Assembly: GCA_009859145.1 (NCBI GenBank)
Contig: VRVR01000050.1
Location: forward strand, 62,001-126,000
Reading direction: 5' to 3'
DNA: 64,000 nucleotides
Source: Andalucia godoyi
Lineage: Eukaryota > Discoba > Jakobea > Jakobida > Andaluciidae
Below the pieces are notes generated by a model. It did no database searches. It was given only the letters and a program-made list of their open reading frames with translations, and had not been told where the DNA came from. The translations under genes were made by a program, and so were the position numbers. Below are positions 18,038 to 28,264 of the stretch, one piece after another (the first letter of the stretch is position 1; each line of letters opens with the position of its first letter).

Positions 18038-19297
18038 ATGCTATTAGACGTTATCGAGTCCGCGTCATCACACCGACGATCGTCTTCGTTTTCTAAAGTG
18101 TCGAATCGGGTTGACGATATTCCGGGTGCGCATCCGTGCACCACAGCCGAGTCTCGGTATATTTATATGAAAATGCGGCCTGCATCAACCGCTCGGTGCG
18201 ACGATATCAATGGTGCGGCGCCTGCATCGCTTTCGTACTCGACGAGTTTCTTTGGAGGAGGAAGTAGTGATAGCAGTAGCAGCAACAACATCAACAGCAG
18301 CAACAGTAGTAGTAGGCATATTGGAGGCACTGCAATAGGGAATGGATGGAAGGCCGAAGAACGAACCCGCAACTTGTCAAACGATGATATTCCGTTTTCG
18401 AAGCCTCGAAAGTCTGTGGGGTTCGTCACAACTCGGTGCACTGATCCACTGTCGCCAGCGTACTCGCTGCCTACTGTGTCGATCTCAAAAAATTACACGT
18501 TTGATGCAAGTGCGACTCAGATTGGAAGTGCGTGTCAGACTGTTGATGAGCATCGCTTGAAAATGAAGACGCGCGACGTAATGTCAATTTCGGACATTGC
18601 GGGAACTCGGCCAGCTCCATTGTACAGATTCCCACAGAGAAAGACGTCGATGGATATCTCAGATCTGGAGGGTGCGCGACCCAGACATGCGCCAGAAAGG
18701 ACTGGCCATGTCGACCCGATTCTGAATGTGAAGGATATCAATGGAGATGGGCTCTTCAAGAGCAGCCGAGTTGCGGATCCGCTGAGTCCACGGTACCGAT
18801 ATGACGTGGTGGAAGCCGCAGGAGGTTCGAAGGCTCCTGGATATTCCATTGTTGCATCGTCCGTTGTGCGCAGCGGGGAGGATGGTGAGTTCATAGGAAA
18901 GGTCGACGGAAGCCATTCGAGAGTTTTGCACAAGGCTCGTGCGCGTGGGCCGATTGACAATTCACTTCAGACAAGAGATCTTGGAGAATCGGCGTCGCCG
19001 TCGCGTGGCCACAGGGTGTTTCCGCCTGCGGATGCTCGTAGACAGATTAGAAATACAAACCATGTGGCAGACATCGAGGGCACTGCAATCCGCGAACGAG
19101 CTACTACCTTTGCGCATGCTTCGCATCGACATGCAAATCCGCTGGCTCCCGTGTACGGAAGAGCCGAGACTGATGATTTTGCAGTCAAGTCTCGCTCTGC
19201 AGAATGGGCCTCCAAGAGAAGAGAACCGCTGTTTGTGTACGGACAGATCGAAAATTCCACGCAGGAAATCTCTGCCGTCAAGAATCTTCCAAAGTGA
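18038..19297 (+). CDS. Protein with repeated D-I-x-G-A/T motifs, possibly ciliary
   Basis: The protein is 419 aa from ATG 18038 (MLLDVIESAS). The upstream in-frame stretch is T-rich, has no ATG and would encode a false hydrophobic leader. At least six copies of a short motif occur: VDDIPGAHP (about residue 25), CDDINGAAP (54), ISDIAGTRP (183), ISDLEGARP (206), VKDINGDG (231) and VADIEGTAI (344). They alternate with segments of the type RCTDPLSPAYSLP, VADPLSPRY and ANPLAPVYG. I recall similar D-I-x-G-A / NPLxPxY repeats in uncharacterised protist proteins but cannot name a domain. A Ser/Asn run lies near residues 70-95. It has no TM or signal, and probably a repetitive docking or scaffold protein is encoded. 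Confidence 0.65.
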   Translation: MLLDVIESASSHRRSSSFSKVSNRVDDIPGAHPCTTAESRYIYMKMRPASTARCDDINGAAPASLSYSTSFFGGGSSDSSSSNNINSSNSSSRHIGGTAIGNGWKAEERTRNLSNDDIPFSKPRKSVGFVTTRCTDPLSPAYSLPTVSISKNYTFDASATQIGSACQTVDEHRLKMKTRDVMSISDIAGTRPAPLYRFPQRKTSMDISDLEGARPRHAPERTGHVDPILNVKDINGDGLFKSSRVADPLSPRYRYDVVEAAGGSKAPGYSIVASSVVRSGEDGEFIGKVDGSHSRVLHKARARGPIDNSLQTRDLGESASPSRGHRVFPPADARRQIRNTNHVADIEGTAIRERATTFAHASHRHANPLAPVYGRAETDDFAVKSRSAEWASKRREPLFVYGQIENSTQEISAVKNLPK

Positions 19298-19394
19298 CGC
19301 TTCGTGTTTGGAAGGACTTTGTAACAAGAAGAAGAAGAAGAGGAGGAGGAGGAGGAGGAAAGTAAATATTAGTATGAGGAAGTACACTGTTCCG

Positions 19395-19395
19395 A

Positions 19396-19431
<36 letters not shown>

Positions 19432-19432
19432 C
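19395..19432. repeat. (TC)n microsatellite
   Basis: A pure CT dinucleotide run lies in the short convergent gap between the D-I-x-G gene and Hsp20, preceded by an AAG/AGG tract. Confidence 0.8.
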
Positions 19433-19454
19433 AGACTAAACGTGCTTTTGTCGT

Positions 19455-20033
19455 TTATTGAACAGGGATGGACTTTTGAGAAGCAGAGGCACGCTTTTCA
19501 ATGGTGATGCGCACGACTCCGTTCTTGAATTCTGCGTGAATCTTATCAGGGTCTGCAGACTGGGGAAGTGCCACCTGGCGAGATAGCTGCCCTTCTACGC
19601 GTTCACGAACGTGCCACACGTGCCCGGACGACCTTTCTTTTCCGTCCTTCGCGTCCTTCGCATCCTTGGAAGATCCGTTTCTGGGCTCCGTGGACTCGAG
19701 TTGTTGCTCGATTTTCGCAGTGATGGAAAGGACGTTGCGGTCGTCGACGGAAACACTGATGTTTTCCTTGGACGTTCCCGGCAGATCCGCAACGACCGTC
19801 AGTGCCTTGTCGGTCTCCACAACATCCACAGGAATCGTCATGTTCAAACTCGGCATAAGCCTGGAAAACGACGATGAAAAAGGAGATAAAGCATCCGAAA
19901 AGATAGAATCGAACAAATTGCGGCCGCCACCGCCGTTCGTCATCGGAAACAAGGATCCGCTGTTCCGAAACAGATCGACAGCGGTCGGCGCTGCTCGCGC
20001 ACGCATCTGAAACAGATTCGGTCGGAAAAGCAT
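19455..20033 (-). CDS. Small heat-shock protein (Hsp20/alpha-crystallin), possibly mitochondrial
   Basis: This is an ATP-independent holdase that keeps unfolding proteins soluble. It is 192 aa from ATG 20033. The alpha-crystallin domain starts near residue 70 (MTIPVDVVETDKALTVVADLPG), continues with KENISVSVDDRNVLSITAK, carries an Asp/Lys-rich insert (SSKDAKDAKDGKERSSG), and ends with the conserved QVALPQSADPDKI...FKNGVVRITI segment. A short tail KSIPVQ carries an I-x-P/V-type contact. The first 30 residues (MLFRPNLFQMRARAAPTAV) have Arg but no acidic residue and could be a mitochondrial presequence. A heat-shock element lies 83 bases upstream of the ATG. Confidence 0.93.
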   Translation of the reverse strand: MLFRPNLFQMRARAAPTAVDLFRNSGSLFPMTNGGGGRNLFDSIFSDALSPFSSSFSRLMPSLNMTIPVDVVETDKALTVVADLPGTSKENISVSVDDRNVLSITAKIEQQLESTEPRNGSSKDAKDAKDGKERSSGHVWHVRERVEGQLSRQVALPQSADPDKIHAEFKNGVVRITIEKRASASQKSIPVQ

Positions 20034-20114
20034 CGTGCTCTTGGACAATCCACAATCGATGAAACTGAAATCAGTACGAAGAATAATAATTATTATTATT
20101 ATTATTTTTATATT

Positions 20115-20124
20115 GTTCTAGAAG
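20115..20124 (-). promoter_or_regulatory. Heat-shock element GTTCTAGAAG upstream of Hsp20
   Basis: It matches the nTTCnnGAAn unit bound by heat-shock factor, 83 bases before the start codon and followed by GGAAG. Position next to an Hsp20 gene supports the call. The rest of 20034-20369 is AT-rich (ATT)n repeat and plain sequence. Confidence 0.55.
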
Positions 20125-20369
20125 GAAGATCACTGGCATTCAAGATTTAAAAGAAAACAGTCGAACGATAGCGGGTGTTTTGATACGTCAGATGTGCATG
20201 CAATTGACGTCACGACTTGAATTTCCGAATTTGGTGACAGTCCGGTTTTGTCCGCTCACACGAATCTCCCAAATTGGGAAGAGAGAGAAAAGACAGAGAA
20301 AGAATACAACAGTTGGAGAAAATTGTAATTGCCTGAGACCATTGTTTGCTTCGATGTTTCTGGACGGAT

Positions 20370-22002
20370 TTAGAGAGATGGGAGGAAGCGGGCACTGGCT
20401 TTGCCATCCGCGGCAGGGAGACGCTTGTGGATTGATTCTGCGGAGGATTCCAAGACAAAAGGAGTCAGAAGCAGTTTGTGAAGCTTTGTGAGCAAAAAAC
20501 GCAGAACAGACTCGCGTTCTTCGGGACTCCACAGCTCGACATGCCGAAGGACAGAGTAGTAGAATCCTCCGCTAGACACCGACGACGATGACTGCGGCGA
20601 AGGCGCAGAAGAGAATCCGGCTTGCTGCAGCTGGACTTCCATATCATTCACTGCAACGAGCAGGAACCGCGTTGCGACGCACTGCAGTTCGGTCAGTTTA
20701 GTTGTTGTTTGTTCGCGTTGCTGTGCAATCGCTTGCGACTCGCTGAGCTTGGATTCAAGCTCGAGAACTCGCTGACTGAGCAGTCCGTTTTCTGCGAGCA
20801 GAGCATCTCGGTCTCGAGCATTGAGCGAGGTGGATACGTAGGTGTCGTGCAGCTCTTCGAGGTTCTTGCGCTGCTGCTGGGATGCTTTAAGGTCTTGCCC
20901 AAGCTCTTCGATAATGCGCTCCTTTTCGACAAGTTTCTGAATCCATATTTCCTGCTCTTCCTTCAGTGACGAAGAGAGGATTCTGCTGCTCTTGACCCTG
21001 CTTGCCAGGCTGTCGTTGTCGTGGATGGACTGTGTCAGATCTTTGCTCATCATCTGCAATGACCGGAGCAGCCGCTCGTTCTCGAGTCGGATCTGCTTCA
21101 CGGACTCCTGCACCCTGGCCTCCACAAGTTCATCGATTCTTTTCCGACTGTCATCTCCCACATCCTTGATCTGCATCTCCATTTCTGCCTTTTTCTTGCT
21201 CAAGCTTTCCTCGTACTCCTTCTTCAGCACCTCCTTTTCAGCCTTCAGCCGCCGAGCAACATCACGAGCATGCATAAGATCCTTCTCCAAGGCAGGAACA
21301 CGCTGGATTATCCGCTCCTGTTCCTCCAACTTCCATCGAAGCTCCATCACGACCGCTTCATGTTTCTCCGTCGTCTCGGCCACTTTTTGCTGGATCCGCT
21401 CATCAACCCGCTCCACCTGCTTTTGCAGTGCTTGGATCGTATCGTGAAGTCCTCCTACAGACTGCTTCTCTCGCCGGAGCTCCTCGTTGGAGCTTCGACT
21501 CTCTCTCAGCAGATGCTGGAAAATCTCCTTCTGCTGCGCCATCTGCTCCTTGAGAGTGCGGTCCAACAGCTCATTTTCAAGCAGTATTCGCTTGTTATCT
21601 TGTGTCCTGACCGGGCAAGGATTCACCCAGAAGAAGAAAAAAAAGATGAGCATTCCAAATCCCAGCAACAACAACCAAAAGGGGATCAGGGAACAGGCTA
21701 AAGAAACTCACATACAGTTTGTGCAGTCGTTCCGCAAGTGAGCTCTGCTGCACCTCGCTTCGAGCGACGAGAAATTCCGGTGTTCTGTGAATGCATGCAT
21801 GCAGATTAGTCCACGACTGTTGTCATTTACTGATTCTTTTCTTTTTTTCTCTTTTCTTTGTTGTTGTTGTTTCACTCTTTGCACTACTCCTCAGTGAGAG
21901 GTGGTGAAAGAGAAACCGTTCGATTCAAGGAAACACATACAGTTCGGCAACATCTTCCTGCGCGTCCTTTTTCTTTTTCGATTCTTTTTGCGTTGGAGGC
22001 AT
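20370..22002 (-). CDS. CFAP157/BBOF1-like ciliary coiled-coil protein, three exons
   Basis: Exons are 22002-21941 (MPPTQKESKKKKDAQEDVAE), 21784-21716 and 21606-20370, total 455 aa. The introns are 21940-21785 and 21715-21607, both GTATGT...AG and both phase 2. Splicing joins DVAEL|TPEFLVARSEV and AERLHKL|TQDNKRILLENE. The protein has a Lys-rich start and then a near-continuous coiled coil (residues 35-350), a Ser-rich gap, and a final helix bundle (WSPEERESVLRFLLTKLHKLL). This layout, with a basic MP(P/A)xxK head and a short helical end, resembles CFAP157 and the basal-body orientation factor family, which act at basal bodies or the axoneme. Exact orthology is not certain. It lies head-on to no close gene: 22003-22449 is empty. 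Confidence 0.6.
21607..21715 (-). other. Second intron of CFAP157-like gene
   Basis: GTATGT donor at 21715, GGTCAG acceptor ending at 21607, phase 2 (CT|G). Confidence 0.75.
21785..21940 (-). other. First intron of CFAP157-like gene
   Basis: GTATGT donor at 21940, TTCACAG acceptor ending at 21785, phase 2 (CT|A). A CTAAT word about 25 bases before the acceptor could be the branch site. Confidence 0.7.
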
Positions 22003-22449
22003 CCTCGTGGAATGCTAATGTGACGATACACAACTATCCGGTTTGTTTTTTGGATAATAACGTCTTTTTATTTGAAAGCAAAGTGAAAACGAAACCCTGG
22101 GATAATCCGTTTTTGACCATCACAAAACACACAGCCTTTTTCTCGATCTGTCGTATGCGGGTTGCGACTCTCATTTTGGATGTGTGCGTACAACCGGCAA
22201 CTGCGAAGAAAAAATGATGACGGAGCAAGCATTCTGGAAACCGGAGGCAAACACGACGACGAAATGGAAGAAGAACAAAAAGAGGAAGAATGAATTAGAA
22301 AACTATGTAATGTACAAGAACGGGAAAGAGACAAGACGAGGTGCATTGAAACTGGAAATCAAAACGAAAAAAATACAGTCATCGACCAACAAACAATATG
22401 AGAAAACATAATGAGATCATCATCGAGGATTCATGGTGGGGGGTTTTCT
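22003..22449. other. Intergenic, no gene seen
   Basis: It lies between the start of the CFAP157-like gene and the stop of the ADP-ribosylglycohydrolase-like gene. Short open frames on both strands have no coding features. Confidence 0.45.
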
Positions 22450-23667
22450 TCATCTGCCGACTACTTGTCTGCGATGGCCAACCATTTGCAGGACTGCGTC
22501 TTGCATCGCTTGCGAATCCGCAAGACCCGATGTCCATCGTTGCGGGAGTCCGCTTAGACCGTGTGCGGCGCCAAACAACGCCCCCAACACAGCTCCTCGG
22601 TGACAGTTATCTCCGCCGACCATTGTGTTGGCCACAAGTCCAGCTTCAGGATCCGCCGCATACTTTGTTGCGAGCGTGAGCACAGCCGGAAATGAGTCCA
22701 AGATGTAGCATGCTGGTGAATAGAGTCTTCCGACAATCGTGAAGTCATTCACATTCTCAGAATTCGGTTGGATTTCGGTTCGAAACGAAGGCCACGCAAG
22801 AGAGATTGCGTTCGTTAGAACCTTGTCACTGCTACTATTGCTACCACTACTAATACTACTACTACTACTACTATTGTGAGTATGCGCTCGCTCAAGAACT
22901 TCGCTGCCGTCTCCGCTGCGGACACCCGGATAGGCATCGAAAATGCCGTACAAAATCTCCACGGTTACGGAAACGGCATGCAGTACAGAGTTGTCTGTGT
23001 GAGTGTACTGGACATGCTCCCGAACTCGTTGCTTCCCATCTGCAAGAGACAATCCGTGGGAGTGCGCCCAGACGGTCATCACAGCCACATGCGAAAGCCC
23101 TCCAATGTGCACGTCATCCAATCCGCAGCGTTTCGGATCTTCATTCTGCGCGTAATTCACAAAGAACCCTCTGTGGTACTCCTCGAGATATGTGTCGCGG
23201 TGACGGTTCGGTACCGTCAGATAGTCGATGTACCTTGCAAGATAATCGTCTGGGTTGTAAAGACCGCGGTTTTCCACGATGGACAACACTAACAGTCGTG
23301 AAAGTTGCAAATTAAGCGTATTCTCACCAGCTCTCAAGAACTGGTGATAGTGAATGTTGTGGCCACCAGGTCCCCAAAACCGTTTTTGATCATGCAGGAT
23401 ATCAATCCGTCCTCGATACACTGATCTCGCCAAAATGGAGTTTGGATGCGGATTTTGCGGGTCGAAAAACGTGAATGACCGAACGAGATTTTCCGGAAAC
23501 ACGCAGTTTCGAGCGCTGGATGAGCTGCGATGCGACGGGAATTTCCGCTCGACCACCGTACGCAGCGAGGTTGTATCATAGAACCAATGCACAGGCATCC
23601 CCAACGCATCTCCAATCAGGGCCCCAAGGACACATCCCACGTACCGATCCACAATCTCTGCACTCAT
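22450..23667 (-). CDS. ADP-ribosylglycohydrolase (DraG/ARH) family protein
   Basis: The family removes ADP-ribose from proteins or small molecules using two Mg ions in an all-helical fold. It is 405 aa from ATG 23667 (MSAEIVDRYVGCVLGALIGDALGMPVHW), whose GDALGMPV block is the first metal-binding motif. Further blocks are RGRIDIL...FWGPGGHNIHYHQ, GGLSHVAVMTVWAHSH, THTDNSVLHAV, and near the end ANTMVGGDNCHRGAVLGALFG. In classical DraG/ARH3 enzymes the last block reads GGDTDT; here it is GGDNCHRG, a variant I associate with a less studied branch of the family. So activity is uncertain. A Ser/Asn insert is near residue 290. In-frame codons upstream of the ATG are an (AAT)n/(AAC)n leader. Confidence 0.85.
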   Translation of the reverse strand: MSAEIVDRYVGCVLGALIGDALGMPVHWFYDTTSLRTVVERKFPSHRSSSSARNCVFPENLVRSFTFFDPQNPHPNSILARSVYRGRIDILHDQKRFWGPGGHNIHYHQFLRAGENTLNLQLSRLLVLSIVENRGLYNPDDYLARYIDYLTVPNRHRDTYLEEYHRGFFVNYAQNEDPKRCGLDDVHIGGLSHVAVMTVWAHSHGLSLADGKQRVREHVQYTHTDNSVLHAVSVTVEILYGIFDAYPGVRSGDGSEVLERAHTHNSSSSSSISSGSNSSSDKVLTNAISLAWPSFRTEIQPNSENVNDFTIVGRLYSPACYILDSFPAVLTLATKYAADPEAGLVANTMVGGDNCHRGAVLGALFGAAHGLSGLPQRWTSGLADSQAMQDAVLQMVGHRRQVVGR

Positions 23668-23989
23668 GCTGTTGCTGCTGCTGCTGCTGTTGCTGTTGCT
23701 GTTGCTGTTGCACCTGAACTCTGACTCTGAAACTGCAGTCTTACCCAAAAAGAGAATACTATGGATTTTATTATTATTATTATTATTATTCACATCTCAA
23801 ACAGGAGAAGAAAAAAACAGAATGAGCAATCTGCAAAGATGATGACGAGGAAGAAGAAGGACCCGACTTCAACTTGACAACAGAAGAAAAAAGAACGCTT
23901 GATGCATCAAGTGACGCTAACAGTCAGGGGGGGTGTATTTTGGTTATTGCTTGCTGTAGCCGTTGTCTTCTTGTTGTTTCGGGCATCGG
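23668..23989. other. Divergent intergenic region
   Basis: It contains GCTGTT/TTATTA microsatellites (about 23668-23712 and 23769-23790), then an AG-rich stretch. It is the presumed promoter region for both flanking genes. Confidence 0.5.
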
Positions 23990-24373
23990 ATGAAAGAAGA
24001 CGGGGGGAGGGGATACATGCTGCTTAGTGTGTATGTAAAGCCAAATGCATCATCGACGAGGATCCAGAGCATTGTGAGACTCGCGCCGCAGCCCACGTCT
24101 GCGTCTGCACGACAGCAGGGAGCCTTCGAAAAAAAGCCCGGCACTCGTGGCAGTCCTTTTGCACGGCTTGAGGTCGCGTTGGCTGCGCAGCCGCAGGACA
24201 ACGAGGCGAACACGGCGCTGATCCAGATGCTCGCTGACACGTTCAAGGTCCCGAAATCCAGCATTGAAATCACTCGAGGACTCGCAAGTCGGGAAAAACT
24301 CGTCCGCTTGAGGCTGCTTGAGGACGCAGAGGCTGCCATGCAGTCGCTTGCAGCCTTGATTCTTGGGCCTTGA
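23990..24373 (+). CDS. DUF167/YggU (UPF0235) family protein
   Basis: This is a small conserved protein of unknown biochemical role, found in bacteria and eukaryotes (human C15orf40). It is 127 aa from ATG 23990. The family signature is complete: LSVYVKPNASSTRI at residues 11-24 (V-x-P-x-A-S), then RLEVALAAQPQDNEANTALI with the A-x-P-x-x-x-x-A-N block, then VPKSSIEITRGLASREKLVRL, the basic SR-x-K end of the fold. A short Ala/Gln-rich insert precedes the middle block. There is no targeting sequence. It is a single exon. Confidence 0.88.
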   Translation: MKEDGGRGYMLLSVYVKPNASSTRIQSIVRLAPQPTSASARQQGAFEKKPGTRGSPFARLEVALAAQPQDNEANTALIQMLADTFKVPKSSIEITRGLASREKLVRLRLLEDAEAAMQSLAALILGP

Positions 24374-24610
24374 ACCCCGGGCTTGAACCTTTGATGCTTC
24401 GTCTGCAAATTCCCCGCCCACGGGGTATCAGTTCAAATTTTCTATTGCGCGCCTTTTGGTGTTGTTTATTATTTGCTTCGTATATATACATATGTTATTA
24501 TTATTTTTAATAAATTTATTTATTCGTCAGGATTTTGGGGGGGAGAGCCAGCTCAATCCGATGCATATGTGCTTTGGCTGATCAAATCCCCACCAAAGAA
24601 AAACAAAAGA

Positions 24611-25136
24611 ATGGGCGCGGAAAGTTCAAAAGAACCGCTGTTGCTGGAAGACTCGGTCAAGACTCTTTCGAAGCTTGTAAAGCACGAACCTTCGTCGCTT
24701 AACGTGTCCCAGTACACTATTTTACGGATTTCAGGTACGCCGTTATCATCCTTACCATTATCATTTAATATCCCTCCCCGTTTTCTCGCATCTTTTTACA
24801 CTCCTTGGATTCGCTTACTTGTCTTGTTTTGTGTGTGCTGAACGGATGATACTGACGATGATGACTAGATGTGGCAAAGTTGGAAAAGACGGTTGCGTCG
24901 CTGGATGCGCTTGCGGTTGCGCCGATTCATACGGTTGTGATTCGTGGATTAACGGACGTTTCTGTTGCGGAACTTCACAGAATTGTCTTGGCGCTCTGCA
25001 GGAACGTGAATGTCAGAAAACTCTCGATTGAAAATTGCTCGTTTCCGTTCAAAACAGACTTTCGTATCGAAGCACCAGTGGAAAAGGCACGATTTGCGTC
25101 GATTTCCATTCAACGTACGTTTTCCACCTCCAATTC

Positions 25137-25173
<37 letters not shown>

Positions 25174-27487
25174 CCCCTCCCCCTCTTTTAATGCGGGCTG
25201 CAATTCATTGGACATTACGGGTTTTTCATCTTGGTACTGATGGCCTTTTCGTGTCTTTTTTTATTTTAATTTTTTTAAATTATTATTTATTTATTTTTTG
25301 CTTGGTTGCTGTTTTGTAGAAGGCGACCTTCCGCTGTTGTCGATGGATTGGATGGTGAAATCCGTGTTGGATCCGACATTTGTGAAGGAGGTGTTCATTG
25401 ATTTGACTCGGTGCATGTTTCCGTTAAAGCACGAGGAAAAGGAGGTGCTGACTGGAATGCACACGATCTTGAAATCCTGCATTGGGCTTCGCAGTTGTTC
25501 CTTGTCTGTTTCGACACCTGGAGAAGATTGGATCATATCAACACTGAATTTGGCATCGTCCCATCTTGGGTTGCAGGACTTTTCGCTTTCTGTCAGCGTG
25601 AATGACCATCTGGCCTCTGCATCGATTGCACAGGCAGCGTCCATGCTCACTCGAACCAATCTCAATTTGCAAAGACTGGCACTGTGGAATGTCACCAATG
25701 ATGGAGTTCGGGTGTTTCAGGCGCTTCAGCTGCGGGACAATGCTTCTGCAAAGAAGCTGGATCAGTTCGCCGCGTCTTCTCTTGTGTTTTCCGATGGGGA
25801 TCGAAGCGACAGTGGGATTTCGGATATTCTTGCCATTTTTGAAGGCTTGGCAACCGTCTCGCTCTCGATGATCCGATGCTCGTTTTCCCTGCGAATGTGG
25901 CAGCACCTGTTTCGTAGTTTGACCAGAGCAAAGAATGTTCGCGCAGTCAAGATAGGAGAATCGTCGTATGAGCCCGACTGTGAAGAAGACGATTTTGTCA
26001 TCCCCGTGCTTGCATTCTTGGATCTGAACCCCGTCATTGCATCTTTCGAAATCAAGGGACTGACAAAGTCTGCGGCAAAAGTTGACTCGCTGCTCTCCTG
26101 TGTGCACTCGTCGAATTTGACTCTGTCCACATTGCAGATTGAAAAGGTCAGGCTCCCGGCACCAGACGTTTCGTCATCATCGCCGTTGTCGTCATCCTCA
26201 TCGTCTTCCGAGGGGATCGTGTGTGCAAACAGGACGTGTGGACTCAATGCATTGTGGAGCGATGTCCGTGAGGCACCAATGACGCAGGTCCTTGTGCAGC
26301 GTATCCAAATTCTTGAGCTCTGGAGCAAGGCGCACCGCGACAACGTCTATCGCCAGGTGGTGGATTTTAAGCCTGCTGACCGCTTCGATTGGCTAAGCGT
26401 AGAACCTGCACAGATTGCACATCTGTGCACTGGGCTTGCTGCGCTGGACACTTTTGAGAGTCGCGATCTCGAGTATCTCTGGAGTCTTCTTGTTTCCCTA
26501 CGTTTTGCTCGGGCTCTGGGCTCTCCGTTGGCATCTCTTGCTGTTGCAGATATTCCGGTGGTCGTCATGCGCCGGTTCCCGCAAGATGTGAGTCGGCAGT
26601 TGATTGCTCAGCTCGTGTTCTTCTTTGCGACCGGGTGGATGTTTATCCCAACCAAGAATGTTGGCTCGTTTGAAGGAACAATGGTTTCTCTGTTTCCCGA
26701 ATGCAAGTTGGAGTACGTCACACGCACAGTCTCCGTCTCGAATTCCGTGGCTTCGGAAGATCCTAACGGCGATTCTCAGGTTTCTGAAATCGAGTATACC
26801 TTGATTGTGGATCCAAAGCAGCAGGATGAGATGCTGGCGCTTCGTACCGAGTCTCCAGAAGCGGTTTGGTTGGCATTCCTGAATGCATGCGCCGCTGCTT
26901 CAGACTGCACGAGCCCGACGATTCAGGTCGTGAACGCATCATCAACGCGAAAGCAAGATGCTGTAGCTTGCATCCCATTTTCTCTTGGTATGACTGTTCA
27001 CATGTTTCGCTTTCTGTTTCTGAATCAGTTTTCCTCGTCTCCTGCTGTGAACCGAACTCGTGGGGGCTCCGTTGGTGGTGCCTCGGATGTAGACCCCGGA
27101 CTGGAAGTCTATGAATGCCCATCCAGTTCTTGCGCGGTTTCAGTCCTCGATTATCTGGTGTTTGGAAGCACGCTGACGGAGGGTAACCTGAACTATTATG
27201 CTGCGACACTACCTGTGCTCCATTCCCTTGGGCTCGTGTGGAACATTGTCAATGCCGACGGTGTCATTGCTGAGCAGTTGTCCGGAATGATGAGCGAAGA
27301 CTATGTTCGATCCAAAAAGACCCTCGAATTCCAGTCGCTGTTTGAAACAACTTCGGAAATCGCGATGCCCTTCACCAGTTCCACAATGCAAGATCTGAGT
27401 GACCGCTTCTCAGCCCTCGAAGTCCCAAAGACTTCTCTCGGTCTGTGCAATTGCTTCCCTACAAAGTCACGCCAAGCAGACGACTGA
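24611..27487 (+). CDS. Unknown leucine-rich-repeat-like protein with N-myristoylation motif, three exons
   Basis: Exons 24611-24734, 24869-25114 and 25320-27487 give 845 aa. The introns 24735-24868 and 25115-25319 begin GTACGC and GTACGT. The frame is continuous (YTILRIS-D-VAKLEKTV and ISIQ-Q-GDLPLL). It starts MGAESSKEP, a good N-myristoylation context (Gly2, small residues, Ser6), so it may be membrane-attached. Several stretches look like ribonuclease-inhibitor-type repeats (VRKLSIENCSF, LQRLALWNVTNDGVRVFQAL, LSTLQIEKVRLP), separated by a Ser run near residue 395. The C-terminal third has no repeat and ends CNCFPTKSRQADD. Family and function are unknown. Alternatives include an F-box-less receptor-like scaffold. 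Confidence 0.7.
24735..24868 (+). other. Intron 1 of LRR-like gene
   Basis: GTACGC donor and GACTAG acceptor, phase 1. A TACTGAC word 17 bases before the acceptor resembles a branch site. Confidence 0.75.
25115..25319 (+). other. Intron 2 of LRR-like gene with (GTT)n
   Basis: GTACGT donor, TTTTGTAG acceptor, phase 1. It holds a (GTT)n microsatellite at about 25138-25171 and AT-rich sequence. Confidence 0.75.
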
Positions 27488-28264
27488 GAGCCGTGCACGG
27501 CAACAGTCTCTGTTGTTTGCGCTTTCCGTTTCCATTTTTTGACCTTTGGATATTTTGTTTTTAATCGGTAATCCTGTGTTTTTTAAGTACTGTTCCCTTT
27601 GTGGAGTTTTTGGTTGTTGTTTTTTTTCCCTTTCTTTTTTGGCGAATGAATGTCTTTATCCTATCGTCCTTCTTCTTTCTCATTGCCACTTTGATGTCCT
27701 TGTACTGAAAAACGATTCACTCCGACCTCCAAACTCTTGTCACTGCAGAAGCGCTACACAGTCATTTTGGAAGCTTGGATCGAAAAGGGCAGCACTGGAA
27801 CCTGCTGTACTTTTCACAACTGGCATCAAGCCGCAGTTAGAAAAAACTCTTATCTTTGAAATCCTTTTTCTTTTTCGCAGGCCATCAACGCGTCGTTTCA
27901 TTGACCCTGTGTTTCCTGCAGGCATGAACGTTTTCACTTCATAGACGAAGGATCCAGATGAAGCGCACAGCATAAACAACAGCGGACTGTCACTCACTGC
28001 TTGATTTGTTTTTGGGAATCGATGTGGGTTTTCCCCCCCCCCCCAACTGCTGCTTTTTAGTTTTGACTTGATGCTAGCGAGAGGGCTGGGGCCAAACAGG
28101 GTCCCAAAGAATGGTGGTGCGTGCAATGAAAGATGATGTACGACACGCTTTCTTGGTTGGTAGAGTGACTGAGAGACAGACAGACAGGCAGAGAGACAGA
28201 CAGAGAGAGAGAGAGAGAGAGAGAGAGGCGCGCGACTGACGGAACAACAGACGACTAGATTCAC
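27488..28264. other. Intergenic, 777 bases, no gene seen
   Basis: It lies between the LRR-like gene and LSM2. It holds a C-run near 28034-28044, a CAGA/GA microsatellite at about 28167-28228 just upstream of LSM2, and T-rich sequence. A 174-codon minus-strand frame across it is mostly repeat-encoded Leu/Ser and is not believed. Confidence 0.5.

Noticed and set aside
27740-28264. 174-codon minus-strand frame upstream of LSM2
   Set aside because: It begins in a GA/CAGA repeat, codes Leu-Ser runs, and has no recognisable domain.
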